Shown in pieces: positions 22,173 through 33,754 of a stretch of 64,000 nt of DNA. The stretch covers positions 617,501 to 681,500 of the forward strand of contig CAUYUJ010014338.1 in the NCBI GenBank assembly GCA_963575745.1, in the 5' to 3' direction. The notes under the pieces were generated by a model. That model ran no database searches. It was not told the origin of the DNA and saw only the letters and a program-made list of their open reading frames with translations. Every line of letters starts with the position of its first letter. Position 1 is the first letter of the stretch. The translations under genes and the position numbers were made by a program. This stretch comes from Prorocentrum cordatum (Eukaryota; Sar; Dinophyceae; Prorocentrales; Prorocentraceae).

Positions 22173-23315
22173 TGTTTTTGTTGCGTGGCTTCCTCCTTGG
22201 GGGGCTCTCCTGGAATCTCGCGAAAGGTGTTGGGGGCTTCTGGTGGTATATGCGTGCTCCCGGGGTTATATTCGAAGCTATTCCGGATCGCTTTGCGCTT
22301 CCATGGGCGCAGTCCTGAACCGAACCTTCCAATGCATGCTATGCCGAAGGCAAACCCTCATCATGGCAACTTGCAGACGAAGAGCGAAATATCATCTTCC
22401 CGCTGAAAATTCAGACAACACCACTTGTGTCATAACCAAATCAAGCATCATGCATACGTGCGTGTGTGCACGATAAAGATGCAAAGCCATCCGTGCGATA
22501 GGACATCCAGACACAGCCCCATGTGGAGGTTTGAATTGCAACTAATAGGTCCGAATCCGCCGTTCCTTGGGGTCCCAGCTTCTGGAACACCCGTTAGCAC
22601 AGAAGGGGGGAGCACGAACGGAGTGGGAGGCGACTCCATGAATTTCCCAGTCGCGGCCGCAAGCGAAAGCGAAGGTGGCGTCCGAAGCCAACCCGGGCTA
22701 CGAGCCAAACCTAATTACATAAGCGCGCGAGCTAACGGCCGCCGGAACTGCCGCCGAGGGACGCCGAGCGTCGCCAGGGACTGAAGGCTGAGCTGCAAGA
22801 GGTGCCAGGCGTGCCAGGCGGCTGAAGTGCAACCGCCCCAGGGGCGAGACCACCAGGAAGGCAAACGGATTGTACCTTGTCGCGCCAGGCGCCAGAGGTA
22901 AACATGCCACCGAGCAGAGCACGGCACAGCGCGGGGCTGAGCAAGCAGTCCAGCGTACCTGTGCCGCATGCCAACAGTGGCAATCTCAAGTGGTTGAACA
23001 AGAAGGCGAAACCACTCATGAGCAATCCACGTGGAGGTGCATCCCACCACTGCAAGGCGGCAGCTGCAAACACGGCCAGGCTGTGGCAGTGTCTGGGGAC
23101 CAGGGGCCAGGTACATGCAAGCATGCTAGCTGGAGCTGGTCGACGTGCAAGTCACCGGGACGCCAAGCCTCACCAGGCTCAAGGAAGCCAGCACAGACAC
23201 CATCAGACACCAGGGACAGAGGGCGAAAGCCCGGAAGCCGCAACCAGGCTGTGGTCGGCGGCAGGGCGGCGGTGGCCAAGGGAACGACTCCATGACACTG
23301 GGCGCTTCCAAGTTT
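22173..23315. other. No confident gene
   Basis: Unique-looking stretch. Overlapping open frames on both strands at 22,715-23,300 lack motifs. No RNA gene or element boundary recognised. Confidence 0.35.
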
Positions 23316-23319
23316 TCTT

Positions 23320-23900
23320 AAATGCCCTTCTGGACCGTCGTGGGGACCTTTTGGACGTTTTGGGGCCTTTCTGGGCTGTCTCGGGGGGGTCTGGCCGTCG
23401 TGGGGCTCTGCTGGGGGTTTCTTGGGGCTGTCTTGGCGTTTTCTTGGGAGCCTCTTGGGGCCGTCTTGGGCCGTCTCGGCGCTCTCTTGGACCGTCTCGG
23501 GGCTGTCTTAGGCCGTCGTGGGGCTCTCTGGGGCTGTCTTGGGGCCCTCTTTGGGCTTCGTGGAGCATCTGGATCCGTTGTGGGGCGATTCGGGGGGGCT
23601 CTTGAGCAGTCCTGGAGCCTTGGGGAACAAAAAAGCGAGTATGGCTAAAAATGCACGTCCTACTCCAGGACTGGAGCGATTTTAGTTTGTTCGACGTTCT
23701 ATTGGAGCTCTTCGGGATGTCTTGGGGGGCCTCTTGGACCAACTTGGAGCTACTTAGGGGCCTTCGTGGGCGTTTTGAAAATCTCGTGAACTGTCGTGAC
23801 GCCTTCTGGGGACGTCTTGGAGCGCTCTTGGGCCGTCTTGAAGCCGTATTGGACATCTCTGGTGCCGTACTGGGCGCTCAGGGTGGTCGAAATCCATTCG
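23320..23900 (-). repeat. CAAGACGGCCC repeat, block 2 (opposite orientation)
   Basis: Plus strand reads GGGGCTGTCTTGGGG, GGCCGTCTTGG and similar, the complement of block 1, with a non-repeat core at about 23,615-23,700. Proline/arginine-rich minus frames here reflect the repeat. Confidence 0.7.
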
Positions 23901-24280
23901 GTGGGTGGGGGTCGGGAGGCCCCCAGCACTGCGAAAATAAAAGCCAAGTGTGTGTGTGTATATTCTGTAATCATATTCTCACACGCACCTCTCCGAGGGA
24001 GTAGAGCTCAGAGGCGATTAGTGCGTACGCGGGGCGCCGCGTCCGCGATGTTTCTGGCCGTTTCGCTAGGGACATCCTCGAAATTCTGAAACTCGGTGGC
24101 ACCCCTCACGCAGATCGTGACGTCAGGGTCCAAAAACACATGTGAAATTCAACATTGTAACATAAAGCCTTCAAAAACACATTGTAATTTCAATAGTTGC
24201 GACACCGGTTCTCAGAGACTGGCGGTTTCGCCTGAAACATCCTCCCAACATCGAGCCCCGACGTACCCTCTGGTACCCCA
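23901..24280. other. No gene seen
   Basis: Unique-looking sequence with a short GTGTGTGTA run at about 23,949. Nothing recognisable. Confidence 0.4.
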
Positions 24281-24515
24281 GACCCCGCCTCGGAGCCTCC
24301 TGGGGGCCTCCTGGAACCTCCTGGGGCCTCCTGGGGCTTTCTGAACCTTCTGGTACCCCAGCCTCCTGGGGGTCTCCTGAAACCTCCTGGGGCCTCCCGC
24401 GGCCTCCTGGAGCCTCCTGGGGTCTCCTGGGGCCTCCTGAGGCCGCCTGGGGCCTCCTGAGGCCGCCTGGGGCCTCCTGTGGCCTCCTGGGGCCTCCTGG
24501 GGCCTCAGAACTGCA
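24280..24515. repeat. CCTCCTGGGG minisatellite
   Basis: Roughly 20 copies of a 10-11 bp unit, CCTCCTGGGGC, with GCCGCCTGGGG and AACCTCCTGGG variants. Confidence 0.85.
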
Positions 24516-24619
24516 TGCGCACACAGAGACACAAATCACGCCCACCACATCACACGCTAGACAAACGTACTGCACACAACACCTACAACGCACAAAAAGC
24601 ACACACAACACAGAGCACA

Positions 24620-24621
24620 CA

Positions 24622-24676
<55 letters not shown>

Positions 24677-24960
24677 CACACACAACACTCACAATCCTGG
24701 GGCCTCCTGGAGCTTCTTCTCGTATCCAAGTCGGGCCTCCTGAGGTTTCCTGGGGGGCCCTGGTACACACATCGCGAGGTGTGGCAACCCCACTTGCGCT
24801 CGAGTGCGACTTCGCTGTTGCATTTCACTCCTGCTTCAAACGCCCCTTCAGTTTTTTCCCCACATCCTAAGTGGGGCTCTTGTTTTCTCTGGACGGCCGC
24901 GGGCCACTCACACCAACACACATACACACACACACACACACACGCACATACCATCATCAT
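24620..24960. repeat. (CA)n microsatellites with spacer
   Basis: CA runs at about 24,622-24,686 and 24,908-24,948; the 220 bp between them is unassigned. Confidence 0.85.
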
Positions 24961-24961
24961 C

Positions 24962-25925
24962 CTCGGCCATTCCATGCGAGCCCGCTCGCGCGGAAGGGAC
25001 CTCCCCTGTGCGCCCTAGGGGGTCCCACATAAAAATTTGAATTCCAACGGCTTTCGGAATCAGCGAGCCCGCTCGAACGGAATGACCCTCAGGGGCATTC
25101 CATGCGAGCCCGCTCGCGCGGAAGGGACCTCCCCTGTGGCCCCTAGGGGGTCCCACCTAAAAGTTGGAATTCCAACGGCTATCGGAATCAGCAAGCCCGC
25201 TAGAACGGAAATGACCCTCAGGGGCATTCCATGCGAGCCCGCTCGCGCGGAAGGGACCTCCCCTGTGGCCCCTAGGGGGTCCCACCTAAAAGTTGGAATT
25301 CCAACGGCTATCGGAATCAGCGAGCCCGCTCGAACGGAATGACCCTCAGGGGCATTCCATGCGAGCCCGCTCGCGCGGAAGGGACCTCCCCTTGGCCCCT
25401 AGGGGGTCCCACCTAAAAGTTGGAATTCCAACGGCTATCGGAATCAGCGAGCCCGCTCGAACGGAATGACCCTCAGGGGCATTCCATGCGAGCCCGCTCG
25501 CGCGGAAGGGACCTCCCCTGTGGCCCCTAGGGGGTCCCACCTAAAAGTTGGAATTCCAACGGCTATCGGAATCAGCGAGCCCGCTCGAACGGAATGACCC
25601 TCAGGGGCATTCCATGCGAGCCCGCTCGCGCGGAAGGGACCTCCCCTGTGGCCCCTAGGGGGTCCCACCTAAAAGTTGGAATTCCAACGGCTATCGGAAT
25701 CAGCGAGCCCGCTCGAACGGAATGACCCTCAGGGGCATTCCATGCGAGCCCGCTCGCGCGGAAGGGACCTCCCCTGTGGCCCCTAGGGGGTCCCACCTAA
25801 AAGTTGGAATTCCAACGGCTTTCGGAATCAGCGAGCCCGCTCGAACGGAATGACCCTCAGGGGCATTCCGTGCGAGCCCGCTCGCGCGGAAGGGACCTTC
25901 CCTGTGGTCCCTAGGGGGTCCCCCC
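24962..25925 (+). repeat. 128-bp palindrome-rich satellite
   Basis: CATTCC(A/G)TGCGAG marks the start of eight units at 24,968, 25,096, 25,225, 25,353, 25,480, 25,608, 25,736 and 25,864, so the period is 128 bp with one-base slips. Most units carry the perfect palindrome GTTGGAATTCCAAC, the palindrome CCCCTAGGGG and the hairpin GCGAGCCCGCTCGC. The copies are nearly identical, which suggests recent amplification or homogenisation. Confidence 0.95.
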
Positions 25926-26785
25926 CGGAGGAGGAGGAGGAGGAGGAGGAGGAGGCGGAGGAGGTTTAAGAGAAGGAGGAGGAGGAGGAGGAGGAGGATG
26001 AGAAAGAGGAGGAGGAGGAGGCGGGGATTTCAACCACGGTACCGTCAGGAGGACGCGGTTGAAATGGACGCTGCTCAAGGAGGAGGAGGAGGAGGAGGAG
26101 GAGGAGGAGGAGACGTGAGGATGAGGAGGAGAGGAGGAGAGGAGGAGGACGAGGAGGAGGAGGAGGAAAAGAGGAGGAGGGGGGACCAGGAGGAGGTGGA
26201 TGACGAGGAGGAGGACGAGGAGGAGAGGAGGAGGAGGAGGAGGAGGAGGAGGAGGAGGAGGGAGGAGGAAGAGGAGCGAGCGGGGAGGAAGGTTTCAACC
26301 ACGGCGGCGTCGGGAGGAGGTGGTTGAAATGAAAGCCGGTCGAGGAGGAGGAGGCGGAAGAGGATGAGGAGAAGGAGGAGGGGGAGAAAGAGGGGGAGGA
26401 AAAGGGGATTTCAACCACGGTGCCGTCAGGAGGACGCTGTTGAAATGGACGCTGCTCAAGGAGGAGGAGGAGGAGGAAGAGGAGGAGGAGGAGGAGGAGG
26501 AGGAGGAGGAGGAGGAGGCGGAGGAGGAGGAGACGTGAGGGTGATGAGGAGGAGGAGGAGCAGCAGGAGGATGACGAAGATAATGCCCTTGAGGGGTATT
26601 CCGTACGAACCCGCACGCGCCGAATGGTCCTCATGGGGGTAGCGGGGGGAAGAGGAGGAGGTTTAGGAGAAGGAGGAGGAGGAAGAGGAGGAGGCGGGGA
26701 TTTCAACCACGGTGCCGTCAGGAGGACGCGGTTGAAATGGACGCTGCTCAAGGCGGAGGAGGAGGAGGAGAAGGAGGTGGAGGAG
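25926..26785 (+). repeat. GGA tract carrying four copies of a stem-loop
   Basis: GGA polypurine sequence is punctuated by TTTCAACCACGG ... CGGTTGAAAT at about 26,027-26,065, 26,291-26,330, 26,408-26,446 and 26,699-26,737. ATTTCAACC can pair with GGTTGAAAT around a loop of about 20 bases containing GCCGTCAGGAGGACGC. GGACGCTGCTCAAGGAGGA follows three of the four copies. Confidence 0.8.
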
Positions 26786-26985
26786 AAGCAGCAGCAGCGT
26801 CAGCAGGAGCAGCATCATTCTGATAGTGTACACATTCCATACAAAATTAAGTTTTCATGTGGGGTCCATCCGTTGAAGTAATTGTATGAGCCTGGGCACA
26901 TACGTGCCACTTGTATTTATACATATATATATATATATATAGTATTCCAATTCCTATTCCTATATTTATACTACCCGGACCCCTC
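26786..26985. other. No gene seen; short TA run
   Basis: Mixed sequence with (TA)n at 26,920-26,941. Confidence 0.4.
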
Positions 26986-26989
26986 CCCC

Positions 26990-27650
26990 CAACCCAAACC
27001 GGACCCCCCCCCCCAGGGACGCCCTGGACGCCCTCTCGGACGTCTCGGCGGCCCCCCGGACGGCCTTGGAAAAGGTCCGCTGGCCCTTCCGGGCCTCCGA
27101 GGGCGCCTTGCGGGCCTTGCGAGCATATTCAAAGCGATCAGAGGGGTCACCAGAGAGGCGCACGAGAGACCCAAGACAGCACAAGAGCGCTCCAAGAGGA
27201 ACCTCGGTGGTCCGAAGACGGCCCACGAGGTCCCCAAGACGCCCCAAGAGGCCGCTAAGACAGCCCCGAAGAAGCAACAATCGCTTCATTCCATTGGGGA
27301 AATTGCAACTTTTGGTATATCCGCGTCCAGCGCGGCACGATGGGCCCCCGATATCGCCCCAAGACGGCCCAAGAGACCCCACAGGGTTCGAAGACGGCCC
27401 GGGAAGGCTACAAGACTGCCCAAGAAAGCCCCGAGACTGCCCACAAGAATCCAATGATGCCCCCTAAGAAGGCCCCCAGAGACCCACGAAAGCCATGGGA
27501 GGCCCCCAAGAAGGCCACTGCCAAGAAGGCCCTAGATGGCTTCAGGAGACCTATGGAAGGCCCACGCTCTCCAAGACGGGCCAAGAAGGCCCCAGGAAGG
27601 CCCCCAAAGGCCCTAGGACGGCCCCAAAAAGCACCCAAAACGCCCAAACG
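26990..27650 (+). repeat. CAAGACGGCCC repeat, block 3
   Basis: Repeats of CCCCAAGACGGCCC and AGGCCCCCAAGAAGGCC, with a non-repeat core at about 27,270-27,345 (TTCATTCCATTGGGGAAATT). Same orientation as block 1. Confidence 0.7.
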
Positions 27651-28204
27651 GCGTTTTCCGCGCGCTCGCTGCGTTCACGCCAGCCCGCCTGCCTTTCCCG
27701 TACCTCTATCAACCTCTCTGTTTTTGTTTTTTTGTTTGTTCTCTCTCTCTCTCTCTCTTTCCCTTTTTCTCGCTCTCTCTCTCTCTCTCTTTCTTTCTTT
27801 CTCTCTCCCCCTTTCCCCCTCTGCCTTCTTCGTCGATCTCCACATTCGTGGCATCCGATGGCCATCCTCATTCGCCCGCTCCTTCCTCTGGACCTTCTCC
27901 CCGTTTCTCCCCCTCCTCCCACCTCCCGACTCTTCAGCCCCCCCCCCTCATCCCTGTTCCCTTCCCGTTCCCCGTTCATGGACAGGTGCCATCGCAACAG
28001 TTTGATGCTTCGTCGCTTGCCAGCACCTTCGCGCGTGAAATAATCATAATTTCTTCCCCACTCCAGCGCACAAGCGTGCAAGCGCATCGGGCGAACGTGG
28101 TGTCAGCAGGCACCAAGGATATCAGAAAAATGATCCGATCGCCCGTCCAGGCCTCGAGGTCCCCCCTGCTGAATCAAACGGTCATGTATTGCTTTGCTGG
28201 GGAA
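27651..28204. other. (CT)n microsatellite, otherwise no gene
   Basis: CTCTCT runs at about 27,738-27,808; the rest is unassigned. Confidence 0.5.
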
Positions 28205-28247
28205 GCGTCCGGAACAAGGCATGGCGCGAAGCACCACTGCAGTCTTG
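28205..28247 (-). repeat. CAAGACTGC hairpin motif, copy 2
   Basis: On the minus strand reads CAAGACTGC, then GTGCTTCGCGCCATGCC, matching the copies at 20,244 and 42,897. A TA-rich microsatellite follows directly at 28,255. Confidence 0.6.
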
Positions 28248-28249
28248 TA

Positions 28250-28288
28250 CGTTCGTGTGTACATATATGTACATATACATACACATGC

Positions 28289-28332
<44 letters not shown>

Positions 28333-28728
28333 GTGTATGTGTCTGTGTATGTGTCTGTGCATTTGTACGTGCATGTGCATGTGCATGTGCATGTACCTGT
28401 GTATGTGCATGTGTATGTGTGTGGTTGTGTGTTTGTGTGTGTTGTGTGTTTGCGTGCTCGTGTGCTTGTGTGCTTGTGTGTGTTGGGTTTGTGGCGTGCT
28501 TGTGTACTTGTGTGTTGGGGCTTGTGTGTGATTATGTGGTTGTGTGTTAGTGTGTATGTGTGCTTGCATGTTTGTGTTGTTGTGTATGTCTGTACGTATG
28601 TATGTACGTATGTATGTATGTATGTATGTATGTATGTATGAATGTTTGTGTGCATGTATGTATGTATGTATGTATGCATGGGTGGATGGATGGATGTATG
28701 CATGTATGCATGTATGCATGTATGTATG

Positions 28729-28762
<34 letters not shown>

Positions 28763-28840
28763 TGTATGTATGTATGTATGTATGTATGTGTGTATGGGTG
28801 CTGGTGAATGTGTGTGTGTGTGTGTGTTTGTGTGTCTGTG
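28250..28840. repeat. TA, TGTG and GTAT microsatellite cluster
   Basis: (TA)n at about 28,290-28,326, TGTG-rich sequence to 28,560, then (GTAT)n with TGCA variants to 28,795 and a short TG run. Open frames are Cys/Val/Met/Tyr or His/Thr/Tyr low complexity. Confidence 0.9.
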
Positions 28841-29812
28841 TGTGTGGTGGCCAATCCGCTACAATGGTGCCCCCGTTCAATTAGATCTATCCGCCAACGC
28901 AGACGACCCCTGCCTAGCCGCCGACGAAACAAGCGTGTGAGTGTGTGCGTGTGCGTGCGATCGGCCCCCGACCACGGCCCGAATATATCCACAAACCGCC
29001 TGCTGAGGTCCCCGAAGATCGTTCCCCCAGGCAATGGTTATGGACGCAGTCCCCCTCCAAAGCGTTGCCGTCAACCCTCGGGGAGGGAGCTCTTCGGATC
29101 CCAGAGGCTTCAGGGGACATCCGCGGACCTCCAAGGGCCAGGATCTTGGGCTGAAGAGCAAACTTGCAACCTTCCTCGTCCTACCCCTCCTCATCCTCCT
29201 CCCCTTCCCCCCTCGCCCCTTTCCATCTCCCCTCCCCCTACTCCACATGGACGCGGGCAGATGTTCTCAACGCTGGCGCTCCTCGGAGGGGCGCGAGCAG
29301 GGAACGCAAGGGTTTGGGGGACCCTGCGGTGCCCCAGACCTGGCCGAAATCGGCGCGGACCCCCGAGATGCCGACAGCAGCATACCCAAATTCGCTCCCA
29401 TCGACCAAGAGTCCGGCCAGCGCCCACGCGCACCCATGCTCATATCCTCTCCTCCCCTTGCCCCCCCTCCCTCGGGCCCGCCATGCCCCCCGCCTCAGCA
29501 ACTCTCCCACGACGGCTGGAGTCATGGCTCGCGCGTTGCGGGGTGTCGTCTGAGCCGGTGCCACCAGGCGAGCACCCCAGCCGTCGGATGTGGAAATGGG
29601 TTCTGTATTCAGTGCGTGCCCGTGCATGCTGCGTGTTGAAGACTACTACCGACGACCGCCATCTTGCTAACTTGTCAAGCCGCGAACAGGGCAACGACGA
29701 CCTTCAAAATATAATCAGCATTGCTGAAGGTAAGCGTCCCTGCCTACAGGTTGCTTCCAAGCGATAGCGAGGTCCGTTAACATATCCGAAGCGCACGCGC
29801 ACTCGCGCGCGT
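28841..29812. other. No confident gene
   Basis: Mixed sequence with open frames on both strands and no motif. CCTCC-rich at 29,180-29,240 and 29,445-29,490. Confidence 0.35.
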
Positions 29813-29814
29813 TC

Positions 29815-29950
29815 AGGATGGGGCTCGGGCTCGGGCTCGGCCTCGGTCTCAAGCTCGCGCTCGGGTTCGGGCTCGAGGTCGGGCTCACGTTCGGGTTCGG
29901 GCTCGCGCTCGCGCCTGCTTCGGGCTCGAGCTCGCGCCCGAGGCTGCGCA
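29815..29950. repeat. CTCGGG hexamer repeat
   Basis: About 20 variants of GGGCTC / TCGGGC. A plus frame reads Gly-Leu repeats. Confidence 0.85.
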
Positions 29951-30054
29951 CGCGCGCGCAAGCTTACTCGTGCGAACACAGACACGCACACGCACGCGAG
30001 CGCACTGGGCGCTGCCCCATCCCCCCCGCCCCCCCGCCTTGTATCTGTAAGAGG

Positions 30055-30355
30055 CGAACGCCCAATTCTTATGAGGGAAAATGGTTCCAGCAACTTACGC
30101 CGACAATATGGGCGGGCTCCAGTACATAATTTGTGCGAGGGACGCCAGTTATGGCTTGGGCTCCAGCACCCACTTTTGACGAGAGAAACTGGTCCCAGCA
30201 GCTTGTGCCGGCAAGGAGGGTGGGCTCCATCACCCAATTTTTACGAGGGACGCTAGTTCAAGCAGCCTACGGCGTAGGCTGCAGCACCTGATCTTGACGA
30301 GGGGAAGCGGCTCCAGCAGCTTATGCCGACAAGAAGGGTGGGCTGCAGTCTGAAA
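30055..30355 (+). repeat. ~60-bp tandem repeat
   Basis: Five diverged units sharing CCAGCAGCTTATGCCGACAA, GGGCTCCAGCACC and TTTTGACGAGGGA. Confidence 0.75.
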
Positions 30356-30390
30356 GGGCAGCCAGAGCGGCCCACGCCACAGCCACGAAC

Positions 30391-30587
30391 CCTCCTACAA
30401 CCTACCAGCACTTCACGTGCAAAATGTCCACCTGACTGTAGGAAACCCGAGTATTACCACCAAAACTGGGATCGGGATCGTCTCCCCTCCTCCTACAACC
30501 TGCCAGCACTTCACGTGCAAAATGTCCACCTGACTGTAGGGAACCCGAGTATTACCACCAAAACTGGGATCGGGATCGTCTCCCCTC
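30391..30587 (+). repeat. 95-bp tandem duplication
   Basis: Two almost identical copies begin with CCTCCTACAACCT at 30,391 and 30,486. Each contains CAAAATGTCCACCTGACTGT and ends with GGGATCGGGATCGTCTCCCC. Confidence 0.9.
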
Positions 30588-30767
30588 GGTGGAGGCACGC
30601 CGCCCACCGCCGATGTTCGAGCTGGTGTCAACATCTAGGCCTCCGACACTCCACCGCGGGGGTGCGCCTGCGGCGAGCCGCGGCAGGCGTGCTGCGCGCG
30701 GCCGCGGTGGATTTGTCGTACGCCGCCACGCCACAGCTCCTGATCCCTCATCCTCCCACTGTAAAGG

Positions 30768-30935
30768 CCTCCAAAACGGGGTCCAAGATGACGGGGTCGG
30801 AGGATCGCGCCGCATCGCAGATGCATTGCTGATGCATCGGCACCGTCGGCGTGGAGAACATCTGGCTCCACATCGAGCCGCATCGCCGATGCATTGGCAA
30901 TGCGGCGAGGCCCTACGACCCCATCTGATCTGTCC
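30768..30935 (+). repeat. Foldback dispersed repeat, copy 1
   Basis: Begins CAAAACGGGGTCC and shares GTCGGAGGAT, CGCATCGC and GATGCAT blocks with 46,378-46,552. Its right end (CTACGACCCCATCTGAT) is partly the reverse complement of the left end. Less regular than copy 2. No coding content. Confidence 0.5.
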
Positions 30936-32264
30936 CCATCTATGAGTCCTGGACTCTGGCCTCCTCTGGGACGATGAGAAAAAAACGCTGGGGTTTTTGA
31001 TTACTTTTCAAGATCCACGCTTTCCCGTTTTGGGCTTCATTGTTTATGTGTATTGGAGTTCTCGTTCGCGCCGGGTTCGATTCGGTTGCGTTTTGCCCTT
31101 GCGTTTGTGTTATACTTTGGGCTGCCTTTTGTTCCGTTTTGGTTGGCCGAAATAACGGGACAGTTGAAAGCGGTTGGGGGAAACCCCCCACGCGCTTTTA
31201 CCATCAACTAAAGGCCTCCTCCCTCCTCGACCTCCTCCCCTGGGAAGGTAAGACGCGACATCCCCTAGACCTCCCCTTCGTCGTCGCGAGGGCCTCCTTG
31301 CTCGGCGCGCGGCTCGGCCGGATGACCTCGATGGGGGGGGGCAGAGAGCCGAGCCACGCGCAGCATGTGGCGGCAGAACCAGGACCGCGGATCCAGCCGG
31401 CCAGGTTACCCTCCTCCTGCTGCTCGTCCTCGTGCTCCTCTTACTTCACCCCGCCCTCTTCCCCTTTTCCATCCCTGGCTCCTCCTCATCCTCCGCCTTC
31501 ATCAGCAGCACCATCACCAACATCGGCAATTCTATTTAAACTGGTTGTTTTTCTCTGACCGTTTGTGCAAATCCCAAACCCTCGATACCTGCCCTCTTCG
31601 TCTTCGATCGTACATTGTCTTTCGGGGCATGTCTTTCTTACCAGCCACGCGTACTTGGCGGAGCCCCAAAAACAGGAAAATGAGGGAGACAAGAAGAACA
31701 GATAGCGAGGAGGAAAGGAGTGCGGGAAGGGAGGGAGAAGGGAAGGGGCGAGGGGGAGGGAGAAGGATGGAGCACGAGAGAGATTAGCAGGAGGGGGGTA
31801 GCAGCATGAAAACAAGCGGCAGAACCAGACGGGCGGGTCTTGCGGGCGGCCCCTAACGGGGGAATTGGGCGGGCAGACCCAGACGGCCGGGTAGGTCTAG
31901 CGGGCGTGCCGCTGAGGCGTCAGTCCTGCATGAGTTGTGAGGAAGTCTCTAGTGATAGCGCGAACCCCGGCAAATCGCAAAGAAGTCGAGAGAGAGAGAG
32001 AGAGAGCGTGATTCCTGAGGGCCGAGGGCGCGGCGTCTGACTCAATTGCGAGGAAGTCCCAAGCAAGGGCGCGGTTCTAGTGCGAGAGCGCGACTTTGAA
32101 GGAATGGTGGGGAGCCGTTATTGTTGCAGTTCGGGGGCCAGCAACGCAGCCTGAGCCCACAGACATTTCCTTATAAAAAATCAGGAGCGGGTCCCAGGAG
32201 GGACACTTTCAATTGAAAAACACAATTCGCACAGGGGTCGACAATAACTATTCTTCATACCTGA
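30936..32264. other. No confident gene
   Basis: Unassigned. TCC-rich at 31,205-31,235 and 31,410-31,500, a GA-rich stretch at 31,670-31,790, and a short repeat CAGACGGGCGGGT / CAGACGGCCGGGT at 31,825-31,895. Confidence 0.35.
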
Positions 32265-32630
32265 GAGCTCAACATCACCACCACCACCATGGTCATCATC
32301 ATTGTCATCATCATCAACATCATCATCGCCATCAGCATTACAATCCTCCTCCTCCTCATCATCATCACCATCACCATCATCATCACCGTCACCGCTACCA
32401 AATTCCTCCCCATCACCATCACCATCACGATCGTCATCATCATCAGCAGCACCAACATTACCTTTCTAATCAGCATCACCATCAGCATGGTCGTCGTCAT
32501 CACCATCACCAGCACGATTACCATCATCACCGCCACCATCACCATCAACATCACCAACATCGTCGTCATCATCACCACCATCATCATCATCATCATCAGC
32601 ATCATCATCATCATCATCATCATCATCAGC

Positions 32631-32662
<32 letters not shown>

Positions 32663-33345
32663 TACCAGGATCACCATCATCATCATCAGCAGCATCGTCA
32701 TCATCATCGCAATCTCCAATTTTTAAGTTGCCGAGACGTTGATCGGCCAGGAGCCTTGCATCGATCATTCCTCTCTTCATTATCCTCCCCATCCTTCTCC
32801 TGGTGCCCCATTGCTCCTCTTCCTCCTCCTCCTCCTCCCCCTCCTCCTTCTCCTCCTCCTCCTCCTTCTCCTCCTCCTCCTCCGCTTCCTGCCCCTTTTC
32901 CACCTGCTCCCTCCCCCTTTTTTTCCTCCTGCCCCTCTCCTCCTCCACCACCTCATCCTCCTCTTCTCCCGCTCCCCTTCCCCCTCGTCTCCCTCCTGCC
33001 CCTCCTCTCACTCCATCTCATCCTGATCCTCCCCCTCCTCCTCGCCATCGTGGTCACAACAGTTCTCTACTTGATTGTCTGCCGCACTCCTTCCTCATTC
33101 TCATCGTCATCACAGCCATTACCATCACCGTTCCCATGACCAGTATCGGCAGCATGACCAACATTCTCACCACCATCGTCATCGTCACTGACATCGTCAT
33201 CACCACGGTCGTCACCGACGTCTTTACCCCCATCATCACCATGAACAAACCCATCACCAACCTCGACTGCACTATCAACATCAACACCCGACGCAACATA
33301 TACATCAACCTCACCGCTTCACTCACCATCACCCCCTCCTAATAA
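32265..33345. repeat. CAT/ATC and TCC microsatellite field
   Basis: (CAT)n/(CAC)n mixtures at 32,270-32,720, (TCC)n at 32,815-33,045, and looser ATCACC sequence at 33,100-33,340. The His-, Met- and Asp-rich frames are repeat translations. Confidence 0.85.
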
Positions 33346-33504
33346 GCATCCTGAGCCGTTTCCAACACCCCTCTTCTCCTTCTCATTCTTATATTCCGGG
33401 CCCGCCGTCCAACCCATCCGTTATCACCCTCGTACTGCCCCATACCCCTCCTGCTCCTCCCCCTCCCCCTCCTCCTCTTCCTCCCCCCCTCCTAATTATC
33501 CTCC

Positions 33505-33516
33505 TCCTTCTCCTCG

Positions 33517-33570
<54 letters not shown>

Positions 33571-33688
33571 CCATCACCATCACCATCACCATCACCATCA
33601 CCATCACCATCACCATCACCATCACCATCATTATCATTATCATTATCATCATCATCATCATCATCATCATCAGCATCAGCATCATCAG

Positions 33689-33744
<56 letters not shown>

Positions 33745-33745
33745 G
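33505..33745. repeat. (ATC)n microsatellite at the left edge of the LINE
   Basis: About 240 bp of ATC with an ACC-rich middle and TTATCA variants. LINE ORF1-like sequence starts immediately to the right. Confidence 0.9.
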
Positions 33746-33754
33746 TCGCAATTT

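Noticed and set aside
25037-25796. Repeated open frames on both strands in the 128-bp array
   Set aside because: 128 is not a multiple of three, so each frame ends after about one or two units; no gene-like continuity.
32213-33139. His-rich plus frame that could suggest a metal-binding protein
   Set aside because: It is CAT/CAC microsatellite followed by TCC repeats, with no non-repetitive domain.
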